Source: Candidatus Dojkabacteria bacterium
GTDB lineage: Bacteria > Patescibacteria > Dojkabacteria > SC72
Assembly (NCBI GenBank): GCA_023229785.1
Contig: JALNYV010000002.1
Span: 111,350 to 175,349 of the forward strand
DNA length: 64,000 nt
Direction of reading: 5' to 3'
Within the stretch, counting starts at the first letter, position 1. Each line of letters starts with the position of its first letter. The translations under genes were made by a program, and so were the position numbers. Of the stretch, positions 17,496 through 26,163 are shown in pieces. Below the pieces are notes generated by a model. It saw nothing but the letters and a program-made list of their open reading frames with translations. It ran no database searches and was not told the origin of the DNA.

Positions 17496-18379
17496 TATTT
17501 AAACCTCTCTTCGATAATATTTTTCCATTCAGATACTCTATCATATTGGTGAACAATTGTAAAGGGATTTCCTTCACTGGTACATACAACTCCGTCAACC
17601 ATAATTGGAACAGCTTCTACTAACTTATTATGTTGATCTTTTGATAGCTGTGGTCCTGTGGTACCCAATTGTGCCGCCCAACTATCTTCAGAGTTATTAA
17701 AAATTGTTATATCTTTCCAAGGCTTCATATTTAAGATTACATTTAATGCTGCCTGATCTGGCCCACCACCACCTTCAATATGATGTCCAGAAGCACCGTT
17801 ACAGAGCATATAGATGTTAAGAAATAAATCTATCATAACATTAAACTTTCCAGATAACACCCCAGCATTCACTATAATATTATCTTTAGTATGTTCACAT
17901 AACGCCCCACCAAAAGACTTAAACATATTATGAAATCCCCAAGGTTCATTACAATACTTTACAGATTCTGATGATACATTAATAGATTTGGTATTAAATA
18001 TATCCTTTCTAGTTTCTTTAGCAAAATTAAACTGTAAATATTCAGAAGGATTTTTCTGAAACACAACATCTTTAACATCTGTTGAAATAATGTATCTATA
18101 TTTACCTTCAAACTTCTTTAAGAAATACCACATATGAAGGAATCTCTCTACACAAATGTTAAAGTCTCTATCATAAGTAAACTGTTTCTTCTGTTCATCT
18201 TTTTTGAATGTTAGTATACTGTAACCTCTCTTAACTAATTCTTCTACAGTATTAAACCCAATATTATAACAGATCATGACCTTCAATCCATCAAAGCCAG
18301 ATTGATCAAGTGAGTTAACATATGGGCGAATAGTATTAAAATCATAGTTAGTGATACTTCCGATTACAATATCCTTCAT
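17495..18379 (-). CDS. Glycosyltransferase-like protein
   Basis: 294 residues. IGSITNYDFNTIRPYV at the start and YIISTDVKDVVFQKNP near 95-110 resemble a GT-A fold with a DXKD-type metal site. EGGGGPDQAALNVIL near 205-219 matches the GxDQxxxN block of several surface-glycan transferases. It is the first large gene of the glycan cluster. I use the ATG at 18379, which overlaps the preceding 52-codon ORF stop as TGATG, rather than a TTG one codon upstream. Confidence 0.65.
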   Translation of the reverse strand: MKDIVIGSITNYDFNTIRPYVNSLDQSGFDGLKVMICYNIGFNTVEELVKRGYSILTFKKDEQKKQFTYDRDFNICVERFLHMWYFLKKFEGKYRYIISTDVKDVVFQKNPSEYLQFNFAKETRKDIFNTKSINVSSESVKYCNEPWGFHNMFKSFGGALCEHTKDNIIVNAGVLSGKFNVMIDLFLNIYMLCNGASGHHIEGGGGPDQAALNVILNMKPWKDITIFNNSEDSWAAQLGTTGPQLSKDQHNKLVEAVPIMVDGVVCTSEGNPFTIVHQYDRVSEWKNIIEERFK

Positions 18380-18537
18380 CAATCTTCCTCTTTCTTATAC
18401 TCACTAAACCTTTTGACTTTACATTGTCCTGGAGTATCCTTAACGTACTTGTCAACAACCTCATCTGTACCCCATTGTCCTGCTCCTGATACTGGTAATA
18501 TATCTGGCTTAATTACTTCATTGAGTTCTTCCATCAT
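18379..18537 (-). CDS. Small unknown protein (52 aa)
   Basis: Starts MMEELNEVIKPDILPVSGAG and ends with a basic and acidic tail (FSEYKKEED). The start overlaps the upstream stop, and its own stop overlaps the downstream start (TGATG), giving a compact operon join at both ends. No known family was recognised. An inner ATG three bases later is an equally possible start. Confidence 0.6.
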   Translation of the reverse strand: MMEELNEVIKPDILPVSGAGQWGTDEVVDKYVKDTPGQCKVKRFSEYKKEED

Positions 18538-18794
18538 TCACCATCCTGTTGATTAACTAAAGCCATTTTTCCCAACTCAAGAATACCAACACCTCGTACA
18601 GTATCATGACAGAAAGATGCCATAATCATTTGGTTAGATCCATCAATTCCAATAATAAAGAAATCTTCTACTTGACCATCATTAACAATATCTCTAAACT
18701 TATCAATAACCTCTAATTGTTCACTTAACCCCATAGTTACAGGATTAACTTTTTCTTTACTTGTCTTTGGCATTAAACCAATATTTTCTTCCAT
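18534..18794 (-). CDS. Small unknown protein (86 aa) after gp41
   Basis: 86 residues. FFIIGIDGSNQMIMASFCHD forms a central pair of predicted beta strands, and the N-terminus is polar. It follows the gp41 helicase gene by two bases. Similar-sized proteins lie in the replication operon of aquatic T4-likes. No motif allows a function to be assigned. Confidence 0.6.
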   Translation of the reverse strand: MEENIGLMPKTSKEKVNPVTMGLSEQLEVIDKFRDIVNDGQVEDFFIIGIDGSNQMIMASFCHDTVRGVGILELGKMALVNQQDGE

Positions 18795-18796
18795 AA

Positions 18797-20182
18797 TTAT
18801 ACCTTAAATCCGTTAAATTTATCTATTGATCTCTTAGTTGTATCTTCGATATCTCCAATATCAACTAAATCATTCTGAGCTTCATCCTCAACATCAAATA
18901 ATCTCATCTTTGCTTTCTCAACACCTATAATAAATCTCTTATACAAGTTCAAATCAGAGTATCTATTTTTTAACTGTTTAACCATTATCTGACCTAACTT
19001 TTCTAATTCTTCATTTATAATTAGAGCAAACATAAAGTCAGCCGTAGCAGGTAAACCAAAAGACTCTGATGTATCTTCAAGACCAGGATCTGAAGATGTG
19101 AAGCCTGATCTGGTTGTTTGTGTAGCAGATAATACAGGAACATCAAATTCAACAGCAAGACCTCGAAGTTCCTCTGCAATAGCTTTAATATATGTATAAC
19201 TGTTTACATTAGCACCTTGTTTCATTCTAGCAGACATACAAATATTAAGATAGTCAACAATAACCATCTTAGGTCTAAAGTTCTTCTTGATCTGTAAGTC
19301 ATTAAGGAGTGCTCTAAAGTGTAATGTAGATGCACATGCTGTAGGATACTCTTTAATGATTAATTTACCGTTTGACTTATTAACAAGTCCACTAAATTTA
19401 CGGATATAATCTTCCTTTGATAATGCATACAGATCATTCATCTTTAGGTTCATGAGGTTTGCATCTATTCTTTCAGCAATCTTTTCCTCAGACATTTCAA
19501 GAGTAATGTAAAGTACATCAATACCCTGTGATATACAAGAAGCAGCAAAGTGACACATGAATAAAGATTTACCAACACCTGTACCAGCTAATGCTATATT
19601 CAGAGTCTTATTAGGTAAGCCTCCTTTAGTTATTCGATTAAAATACTCTAGGTCAAATCTAATACGAGATTCTTTCTTATGATAGGAATCGTAACGAGAA
19701 TCAAAGTCATTGATATAGTCATGGCCAATGTTATTATCAAATGAAACACCTAAAGCATCACTTAATAATTTTGGGATCTCACCTTTAACTTTTCCAGAAA
19801 TGCTATCATCGAGAATGTTAACAGACTCCATGATAGCATTATATACAGCCTTATCTTGACAAAATTTTTCAGTTTGATCATACAACCACTTAATATCAGT
19901 TGACTCTTTATCCTCTTTATCAAGTCTTATGTCATTAAGAAGTTCAATAGTACTATTTAAATCTTGTCCACTTAGATCTCTTTTTTCAGATATATCTATG
20001 ATTAAAGATTCATATGTTGGTAGATTTTTATATTCTGCGACAAAATCTTGAATACTATTGAAAATTATCTTATCAACATTATCACTAAAATATTCTTTCT
20101 TTATAAATGGTATTACTTTTCTTGTATATTCATCATTATATATCAAATTCTTCAGTATCGTCTGTTCGATTCTTATCATCAT
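18797..20182 (-). CDS. 41: Replicative DNA helicase (T4 gp41, DnaB-like)
   Basis: 461 residues. Hexameric 5'-3' helicase that unwinds DNA ahead of the polymerase and recruits primase gp61. The N-terminal helical domain (IEQTILKNLIYNDEYTRKV) is as in gp41. ALAGTGVGKSLF near residue 200 is Walker A, MVIVDYLNICMS is Walker B, and LSATQTTR is the sensor region. The start overlaps the upstream ORF by about 45 bases; a second ATG one codon later is equally likely. Confidence 0.93.
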   Translation of the reverse strand: MMIRIEQTILKNLIYNDEYTRKVIPFIKKEYFSDNVDKIIFNSIQDFVAEYKNLPTYESLIIDISEKRDLSGQDLNSTIELLNDIRLDKEDKESTDIKWLYDQTEKFCQDKAVYNAIMESVNILDDSISGKVKGEIPKLLSDALGVSFDNNIGHDYINDFDSRYDSYHKKESRIRFDLEYFNRITKGGLPNKTLNIALAGTGVGKSLFMCHFAASCISQGIDVLYITLEMSEEKIAERIDANLMNLKMNDLYALSKEDYIRKFSGLVNKSNGKLIIKEYPTACASTLHFRALLNDLQIKKNFRPKMVIVDYLNICMSARMKQGANVNSYTYIKAIAEELRGLAVEFDVPVLSATQTTRSGFTSSDPGLEDTSESFGLPATADFMFALIINEELEKLGQIMVKQLKNRYSDLNLYKRFIIGVEKAKMRLFDVEDEAQNDLVDIGDIEDTTKRSIDKFNGFKV

Positions 20183-20471
20183 ATACCTTTTCTGTAATTA
20201 AAATATGTGTTAAAATATCTCCTATGAGTTTTTTAAAGTTTATATCATCCTGTAATTCAACAAGAGTATAACAACCAGTACTAATTATACTGTAGTTGAA
20301 CTTTAAAACAGGAGTATTAAGATTATACTCAAACCTAACCATACCGTAGTGATATAGAACATGCTCATAAGGTTCTATGAGCAGTTCTATAGCATTTATA
20401 TCTTCATTATATGGATGTAGTCTATAATCTATACCATCTTTAATCTTCTTCGTATTCTTTCTCCAAAACAT
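20136..20471 (-). CDS. Conserved small protein between uvsX and gene 41
   Basis: 111 residues from the Met at 20471. The recognisable core is DGIDYRLHPYNEDINAIELL followed by YHYGMVRFEYN, a layout seen at this spot in aquatic T4-like phages. The start is uncertain: an ATG at 20504 also exists, neither has a good ribosome site, and the conserved region begins only near the end of uvsX. The overlap with both neighbours (uvsX end and gp41 start) is unusually large. Function unknown. Confidence 0.6.
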   Translation of the reverse strand: MFWRKNTKKIKDGIDYRLHPYNEDINAIELLIEPYEHVLYHYGMVRFEYNLNTPVLKFNYSIISTGCYTLVELQDDINFKKLIGDILTHILITEKVYDDKNRTDDTEEFDI

Positions 20472-21642
20472 TAGGCTTTGAATCGTTCTCCAAAATGCTC
20501 CCATAAGCTATTGAGTATTTCCTCACAATGAATTCTTGAAATTCTTTATCAGCCAAAATAGAGTCCCAAAAATCTGCTGTCGCTAGATCATCTTTCCTCA
20601 TATTTGGCCCAATCTCACCAGTTACCTTATTAACCTTACAATACCATCCAGATGAAGGACTGTCAACATGCCCTGATTCTCTAGCAACTTCAAATAATCC
20701 CGAGTACTTATGAATACCCTCATCGAATGTTACTGAGATAGGAATTTTAGACTTTTCTCTAACAAACCTTGACTTTTCAACATTGATGATAAACTCATAT
20801 CCAATAATCTCTGTACCTTCTTTATCTTGCTGTCTACCAATAATGAAGATATTATCAGCAGAATAATATGGACCTGTACCACCACTAACAACATCCTTAG
20901 AGAATTTTTCTTGTGTCTTGTAGGTATGATTAACAACAACCATAGGAATATCTTTAAGATTAAGATGTGGAGTTACCATTCTAAACAAACTTTTTATTTG
21001 TTTTGCACGAGTCATATCAGCAGCAGAGTTACCTTCTAATGCATCATCAACTTCTTTCTTGGATGCTAAATTGCCAATAGAGTCTACGAGAATAATTAAC
21101 TTATCTCCTCTATAAACATCTTGGAGCTGTTGCATGATATCAAATTTTAACTGTTCAATATCCATTAGAGGTGTATGAATTACCCTATCCATATCAATAC
21201 CAAAAGCATTGAAGTAATCTTTAGGTGTTCCAAACTCTGAATCGTAAAATAACATAATTGCATCTGGATACTTTAACATATAAGCTTTTGCCATTAATAA
21301 ACTAAACGCAGTCTTAAAATGTTTTGATTGTCCAGCCCACATAGTAAGTCCAGGAGTTAACCCCCCATTAAGTTTACCAGATAATGCAACATTTACCATA
21401 GGAACACCAACATCAATCATATCTTTCACATTAAAGAACTTTGATGTTGAAAGGATAGCAGAGTCTTTAATCGTAGTATTCTTCTTAATTCTATCTTTAA
21501 GACTCTTTCTTTCACCAGCAGGTTCTTTTTCTTTCTTACTTTTCTTTTCTTTTTTATTCTTATCTACCTTTGATTCCTCTGGTGGTAACAAACCTCTACC
21601 ATCATCAGAATCTATTCCATCTAAGTTTATACCGATTGCCAT
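20440..21642 (-). CDS. uvsX: RecA-like recombinase UvsX
   Basis: 400 residues. Performs strand exchange in recombination-dependent replication, loaded by UvsY. MWAGQSKHFKTAFSLLMAK carries the atypical UvsX Walker A loop (GQSKHFKT), and LIILVDSIGNLASKKE is Walker B with the loop-1 area. A Lys-rich linker (about residues 18-50) precedes the core and is longer than in T4, where UvsX is about 390 residues. The C-terminal end overlaps the following small gene. Confidence 0.92.
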   Translation of the reverse strand: MAIGINLDGIDSDDGRGLLPPEESKVDKNKKEKKSKKEKEPAGERKSLKDRIKKNTTIKDSAILSTSKFFNVKDMIDVGVPMVNVALSGKLNGGLTPGLTMWAGQSKHFKTAFSLLMAKAYMLKYPDAIMLFYDSEFGTPKDYFNAFGIDMDRVIHTPLMDIEQLKFDIMQQLQDVYRGDKLIILVDSIGNLASKKEVDDALEGNSAADMTRAKQIKSLFRMVTPHLNLKDIPMVVVNHTYKTQEKFSKDVVSGGTGPYYSADNIFIIGRQQDKEGTEIIGYEFIINVEKSRFVREKSKIPISVTFDEGIHKYSGLFEVARESGHVDSPSSGWYCKVNKVTGEIGPNMRKDDLATADFWDSILADKEFQEFIVRKYSIAYGSILENDSKPNVLEKEYEED

Positions 21643-21651
21643 TTTATCTCC

Positions 21652-23007
21652 TTAACTAAAAAAACTATCTAATGTATTCATATGTTCTGATCGCCAATTA
21701 ACACAGTCTAGGATGACTGTAATAGGGTCTAGAAACGTTTTTTCAAACTGTGTGGTATAGTCTATATATTCATGTAAACCAAACTCAGGAGGTAGTCTAT
21801 TTGGATAAGAAATAACTGGACTCTTTAATGGGTTTGGTTGTTTTAAATATGTAAACTTGATTTTTTCACCCTCCTGAATGGCTGGATATTTACTACCTAA
21901 TTCATGACTCTTTATAAATTCATTATAAAGTATAGAACCCTTAACATGAATTGGTGTACCTTTCTTATATATTGTAGTACTATCAATATATTTTTTAAGA
22001 CCGTTTACACCACGAGGAAATGATATATCTTCAGGTGGTAATGTCTTAAATACCTTACGAAAATTTGCAATATAATCCTGAACTTCTTCTTCACTACCAG
22101 TTACAATAAGCTTAATCAACTCTTTCATCATACCTCTAACTATAGTGGGTGTTGATGATTTTACAACCTCAAGTCCCATAACCTTTAAATGTGGTTCCTT
22201 ATACTGTACACCTTCACTGTTATGTACATTTAAGACATATCTCTTTTTAGCCGTCCATATACCTTTATCAGCTAAAACTTCTCGCTTCATTTGCATCTTC
22301 TGAGCATAAGCATTTGTGTATATATAGAGATTATTGTAACTTTCATCTATTTTCGGTTGTATCTTATCATCACAGACCTTATCCATGAACTCAATAATTT
22401 TATTTGTATCGCTTTTACCATTAAATACTTTTTCAACTAACTCGTTCATCCTAAGATAAATCGAATCGGTATCTGATGCAATTACGTAATCCTTTTCTGT
22501 CTTTAAGAGATTATTCATATAAAGATTGATATCTCTCTCAATCCATCTAATACTTAGTTGACCAGATGTTGTAACAGCTAATGCTAACCTGATATCAAAG
22601 AATCTAAAATACTGAGAACCCATAGCACCATAAGCAGAGTTTAAGCCGACTTTCTTAGCCAACTGAAGATTGTTATATCGTGCAATTCTCTTATTAATCT
22701 CTTTTAATTTATCTTTATCTGTTTCCTTTTCTCTTTCACTCTTTGCAGCAAGCATCATCTTCTTAAACTTCTTACGGTCAAGATACATACCCTCAAGCAT
22801 CTCTGGAAGAAATCCAACTTTATCTATTCTAAATAACTGTTGATTAGGAGTAATAGTACATCCTAAAGTCTTCAAGAATGATAGATCATACTTTTCGTCC
22901 AACATTCCTTGAACATTAACCTTATCAATAATATCCTCATATTGTTCGATAGCATTAAGTTCTAAATTTAACTCTTCATCAGTCATATCATTTATATTTC
23001 TAAACAT
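21652..23007 (-). CDS. 43B: DNA polymerase, C-terminal half (gp43B)
   Basis: 451 residues carrying the fingers, the rest of the palm and the thumb of a family B polymerase. NSAYGAMGS at about 123-131 is motif B, and ASDTDSIYLR at about 178-187 is motif C with the catalytic DTDS. It begins with about 30 charged residues not needed in intact polymerases (MTDEELNLELNAIEQYEDII), which may serve as an interaction tail. It lacks motif A and the exonuclease, which lie in gp43A (23120-24646), so the two halves must assemble. Confidence 0.93.
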   Translation of the reverse strand: MFRNINDMTDEELNLELNAIEQYEDIIDKVNVQGMLDEKYDLSFLKTLGCTITPNQQLFRIDKVGFLPEMLEGMYLDRKKFKKMMLAAKSEREKETDKDKLKEINKRIARYNNLQLAKKVGLNSAYGAMGSQYFRFFDIRLALAVTTSGQLSIRWIERDINLYMNNLLKTEKDYVIASDTDSIYLRMNELVEKVFNGKSDTNKIIEFMDKVCDDKIQPKIDESYNNLYIYTNAYAQKMQMKREVLADKGIWTAKKRYVLNVHNSEGVQYKEPHLKVMGLEVVKSSTPTIVRGMMKELIKLIVTGSEEEVQDYIANFRKVFKTLPPEDISFPRGVNGLKKYIDSTTIYKKGTPIHVKGSILYNEFIKSHELGSKYPAIQEGEKIKFTYLKQPNPLKSPVISYPNRLPPEFGLHEYIDYTTQFEKTFLDPITVILDCVNWRSEHMNTLDSFFS

Positions 23008-23120
23008 TCATCATCACCTTTACTATATAATCTGAGTTCATTATTCAAAGCATCGATACACTCTTTAACAACTATTCTAACAAAACTCTCTAGGTCTTCA
23101 TTCCAACATTCTTCTTTCAT
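22992..23120 (-). CDS. 42-aa ORF bridging the split polymerase halves
   Basis: MKEECWNEDLESFVRIVVKE and 22 more residues. Its ATG overlaps the gp43A stop as TAATG, and it overlaps the gp43B start by 16 bases, so it completely fills the space between the halves. It is predicted helical and acidic, with two cysteines. It may be a translational coupler or a small partner protein; no family was recognised. Ribosome coupling on both sides makes real translation likely. Confidence 0.6.
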   Translation of the reverse strand: MKEECWNEDLESFVRIVVKECIDALNNELRLYSKGDDECLEI

Positions 23121-24646
23121 TATGACTTTCTCCTAGCAATTTCTTTAATCAACTGTTGTTTTCTATTGTAGACTTGAATACGATCAACTAAATTCTCTGG
23201 TGAAATTGAGTATTGCATCATCAAATGTGGATATAAACTGTTAAGGTCAAAGCTTGCTACGTTTTTATGCATTCCTATTTGGGGATCTTTAACGTAAGCA
23301 CCTTCAAATGCACCATCCTTTAATACCATTTCTTTAGGAGGAACTACAATATGCCTCTCAATTAAATAGTTATAAATAATAGCATCCCACATTCTTGTTT
23401 GAGTAAATACATCTTCATAGTTACTTTTAGAGTCATATGCGAGAGTTAAAGCAAGCTCTATTAATTTTAACTTATCTTCGAGGCGCACAATAATATCATC
23501 ATCTTTAATATTATATCTAATACCAATCTGATAACAAGCATTATCAGCACTATATTGAGCTACGTATTGATGATATAATAAGCTTTCTTCATCTAAAATA
23601 TCAATATTAAGAGATTCAAAGTATTCTAATGATAATTGTTCAAACCCATAATATTCTTTAACCTTACCACATGTTCTAGCTTTAATATTATCCTTAACAA
23701 CACACCACCTCTCAAAAAGCTCCATGTCTTCTTTCTTTTTATCTTCAGGAACCTTAATACCATCAGATGATACTAAGAGTTTGAATAGGTTATCATAATC
23801 ATCATACGATATCTTAGAATCTCCTAATTCAACATTAGCAATTGTACCTAACTTATAATTTTCCTGAGATTTACCAGCAGGAGCAAAGGTTTTATAAAGT
23901 TCCATATAATCTAGATGACCAACACCAACAATATCGTATGAAACTAACTCTTTTCCTGTTACTCTCTGAAAGGTTGTTTTAGAATTAACTTGACCCCACG
24001 GAGACAATCTTTTTGCTTCTTTTTCACCAAGAAGAACTGTAAGTCGATTGAATAGGTAAGGAATATCAAAGTATCGTGTATTCCAACCTGTGAGAACATC
24101 AGGACAATCAAACTCCCAATGTGATAAGAATTTTTGACATAAATCAATCTCATTATCACATTGAATCCATATCTCATCCCCTTCTTTTTTATACTTACCA
24201 TACCCAAAAACGATAGGATGTTTTCCAAATCTGGTAAGTGTAATAGCGGTAATAGGTTCTTTGACTTCATAGGGATTAGGAAAGCCATTTTCTGAGCCTG
24301 TTTCGATATCTAAAACATCGATAGCAAGGTCTTCTATATCCCACTCAACTACTCCTGGAAATTCTTCAGCAATAAATGCATAAGCATATCCTGTATTACC
24401 ATAAACCTTAAAGTTTGTGACTCCATCATATCTTTTCACAAAATCATTAGATTCCTTTATGGTTTCGAATTTCATAGGAGCTAAGTTTTCTCCTTTGAGA
24501 TTTTTCCATCCATCATCTCCATTAGATGGTACAAAAAGTGTGGGCGCATATTTGACCTTTAGTCTAATTCTGCGCCCATTTTTTGTACCTCTATATAGAA
24601 TGTTATTTCCAAACTTAACAACATTTGTATAGTAGGCTTTTGACAT
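23120..24646 (-). CDS. 43A: DNA polymerase, N-terminal half (gp43A)
   Basis: 508 residues with the N-terminal and 3'-5' exonuclease domains and the first part of the palm. LDIETGSENG near 112 is Exo I, GWNTRYFDIPYL is Exo II and YSADNACYQIG is near Exo III. SFDLNSLYPHLMMQYSISPE at about 465-484 is motif A with the first catalytic Asp. The ORF stops 24 residues later, before the fingers. Bipartite gp43 is known in some Aeromonas T4-likes, and this looks like the same kind of split rather than random decay, since both parts are intact and in order. Confidence 0.93.
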   Translation of the reverse strand: MSKAYYTNVVKFGNNILYRGTKNGRRIRLKVKYAPTLFVPSNGDDGWKNLKGENLAPMKFETIKESNDFVKRYDGVTNFKVYGNTGYAYAFIAEEFPGVVEWDIEDLAIDVLDIETGSENGFPNPYEVKEPITAITLTRFGKHPIVFGYGKYKKEGDEIWIQCDNEIDLCQKFLSHWEFDCPDVLTGWNTRYFDIPYLFNRLTVLLGEKEAKRLSPWGQVNSKTTFQRVTGKELVSYDIVGVGHLDYMELYKTFAPAGKSQENYKLGTIANVELGDSKISYDDYDNLFKLLVSSDGIKVPEDKKKEDMELFERWCVVKDNIKARTCGKVKEYYGFEQLSLEYFESLNIDILDEESLLYHQYVAQYSADNACYQIGIRYNIKDDDIIVRLEDKLKLIELALTLAYDSKSNYEDVFTQTRMWDAIIYNYLIERHIVVPPKEMVLKDGAFEGAYVKDPQIGMHKNVASFDLNSLYPHLMMQYSISPENLVDRIQVYNRKQQLIKEIARRKS

Positions 24647-24692
24647 ATTTTCCTCACATTAAATTTTCATAATAACCATAAAAGATCTTTAT

Positions 24693-25010
24693 TTATTTAA
24701 TACCCTTTAATGATGATACTATTTCGATACCAGAACCAAATATCTTATTATACTGATTTAACAGTTCACGCACAGGAGATGTTGTTGTTAATATATCTTC
24801 AGTCATGAAAGGAATGCCAATAGCAAACTCTACAGTATAATCTAAGAATGGAACAAAACCAAGCATAGGACCACTTTGAGATTGTTGAGATACTACTTGA
24901 ACTGGTTGTTTTACTTCTACATATAAATCATTTACGGTAACATCACCTAGAATGGTCATACCGCTTTTAAATGTTATTAATTTAACTTGAGACTTTTCTT
25001 TTTCAATCAT
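24693..25010 (-). CDS. Sm-like fold small protein (first copy)
   Basis: 105 residues from MIEKEKSQVKLITFKSGMTI. The core VKLITFKSGMTILGDVTV, then VKQPVQVV, resembles the LSm-like strand order found in small cyanophage and T4-like proteins. A related protein is encoded at 35617-35952. Start chosen where ATGA overlaps the preceding stop. It may bind RNA or protein partners in replication; the function is not established. Confidence 0.65.
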   Translation of the reverse strand: MIEKEKSQVKLITFKSGMTILGDVTVNDLYVEVKQPVQVVSQQSQSGPMLGFVPFLDYTVEFAIGIPFMTEDILTTTSPVRELLNQYNKIFGSGIEIVSSLKGIK

Positions 25011-25234
25011 ATTTCTTTCACCTTTGCATTTGCTGGTATTACTCCAAGAGTTACCCAACACTTAGGAATTGCTAATTTTAATTGACTATACTCATAACCG
25101 TCACAGTTAGGATCATCAACTAACCCAATAACTTCAATCATGTTATCAAATTCACGAAGAGATAAATTATACTTTTCTGCCCGAGGCATATTAAACTGTT
25201 GTACGATTCTCTCTGCTAGTTCTTGTGTCTTCAT
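25007..25234 (-). CDS. Small unknown protein (75 aa)
   Basis: 75 residues. MKTQELAERIVQQFNMPRAE begins a helical part, and the rest ends KCWVTLGVIPANAKVKEI. It sits nine bases after the MazG-like gene, with an ATGA link to the next. No family was recognised. Confidence 0.6.
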   Translation of the reverse strand: MKTQELAERIVQQFNMPRAEKYNLSLREFDNMIEVIGLVDDPNCDGYEYSQLKLAIPKCWVTLGVIPANAKVKEI

Positions 25235-25243
25235 AATTATACC

Positions 25244-25621
25244 TTATAGGAATTGTTTAAAATCTGGTTCTTTCCAATTTTCAGGTTTCAATACTTTTCC
25301 ATCACCTTCTCTACGTCTTACCTTTCCAGTTTCAGGATCGATCTTTGTTAGGTTACTTTGAGATCCTTCATCCCAAGCCTTAGAGCAATCCCATCCACGA
25401 GAATGCATATATCCTACGATAACCCAAATCATATCAAAACATGCATCTAAGCGTTCAACGTCATCGTTTAATGCGTCTGCTTCCCAAAACTCTTCAACCT
25501 CTTCCTCAATCAATTTCTTGTAGAGTTTAGAGATATCAGTTTCATCCTTTAAAGGAGATTTTTGTACATCTTGTCCTACTGCATTCATAAATTTTTTTAC
25601 ATCTTCAAACACTTTTTCCAT
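25244..25621 (-). CDS. MazG-like nucleotide pyrophosphohydrolase
   Basis: 125 residues, all-alpha. LIEEEVEEFWEADALNDDVE has the EExxE metal site, and LDACFDMIWVIVGYMHSRG has the downstream Asp, matching the MazG/phosphoribosyl-ATP pyrophosphohydrolase superfamily. It would hydrolyse nucleoside triphosphates, possibly aberrant dNTPs or an alarmone, as proposed for phage MazGs. It is the first gene of the operon driven by the promoter at 25653-25681 that leads into the polymerase. Confidence 0.8.
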   Translation of the reverse strand: MEKVFEDVKKFMNAVGQDVQKSPLKDETDISKLYKKLIEEEVEEFWEADALNDDVERLDACFDMIWVIVGYMHSRGWDCSKAWDEGSQSNLTKIDPETGKVRRREGDGKVLKPENWKEPDFKQFL

Positions 25622-25652
25622 ATTTACCTCATATAAATATTTAATAAAAAAT

Positions 25653-25681
25653 ATACTAACATACCAGAATTAAAATGTCAA
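25653..25681 (-). promoter_or_regulatory. Sigma70-type early promoter
   Basis: TTGACA at 25676-25681, a 17-base spacer, then TAGTAT at 25653-25658 with TG before it (extended -10). It faces the MazG-like gene and the polymerase operon. Perfect -35 and spacing make it the strongest early-type signal in this stretch. Confidence 0.75.
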
Positions 25682-25685
25682 ATAA

Positions 25686-25719
25686 ACTAAATAATCATAA
25701 AGGATGGAGATTATTTAGT
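25686..25719 (-). terminator. Terminator-like hairpin after dCMP deaminase
   Basis: ACTAAATAATC and its complement form an 11 bp stem with a 12-base loop, including the stop codon of the deaminase gene, followed by TTTATTTG. It is A/T-rich and may terminate only weakly. It separates the upstream operon from the promoter just downstream. Confidence 0.5.
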
Positions 25720-26163
25720 GATTTGATTAACCTTGATACCTAATCTACTTAAAAATATTAAACCATCTTCTATTCTATAAACTTCTTTATAATAAAGTTC
25801 ACTAATCCTTGATTGGTAGATAAGTTTAGCACATTCTATACATGGAGCATGAGTTACATACATAATAGCACCTTCAGTTGATAAATTCAACCTCGCAACC
25901 TTTGAAATTGCATTAGCTTCAGCATGTAACACTTCAGGTTTTGTTTTTAATTTTCCATCTTCTAAAAATTCACAATTATTATCACATCCAGTTGGCATCC
26001 CATTATATCCATAACTTATAATAGTATCATTCGAAACAATTACACAACCAACCTTTAATCTTGTAGCATAAGACATCTCAGAAATTCTAACTGCTAAATC
26101 CATATATAAACTATTATAACGATCTCTCTTATACTTTGATTTCTCCCACTTATCAACCATCAT
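25711..26163 (-). CDS. cd: Deoxycytidylate deaminase
   Basis: 150 residues. Zinc-dependent deamination of dCMP to dUMP, feeding thymidylate synthesis by ThyX. VLHAEANAISK carries the HAE proton-shuttle site, and THAPCIECAKLIY has the PCxxC zinc pair. KVGCVIVSNDTIISYGYNGMP is the family N-terminal strand block. At T4 gene cd position and size. The start overlaps the preceding gene by ATGA, and a second Met follows directly. Confidence 0.93.
   Translation of the reverse strand: MMVDKWEKSKYKRDRYNSLYMDLAVRISEMSYATRLKVGCVIVSNDTIISYGYNGMPTGCDNNCEFLEDGKLKTKPEVLHAEANAISKVARLNLSTEGAIMYVTHAPCIECAKLIYQSRISELYYKEVYRIEDGLIFLSRLGIKVNQITK

Noticed and set aside
22992..23122. An intein or group I intron as the cause of the polymerase split
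   Set aside because: The gap is only about 112 bases, has no intein splice motifs or endonuclease, and contains a tightly overlapped small ORF.
24647..24692. A promoter or terminator between the Sm-like gene and gp43A
   Set aside because: Only a short AAAGATCTTT palindrome and A/T-rich sequence are visible; no box pair with good spacing and no U-run.
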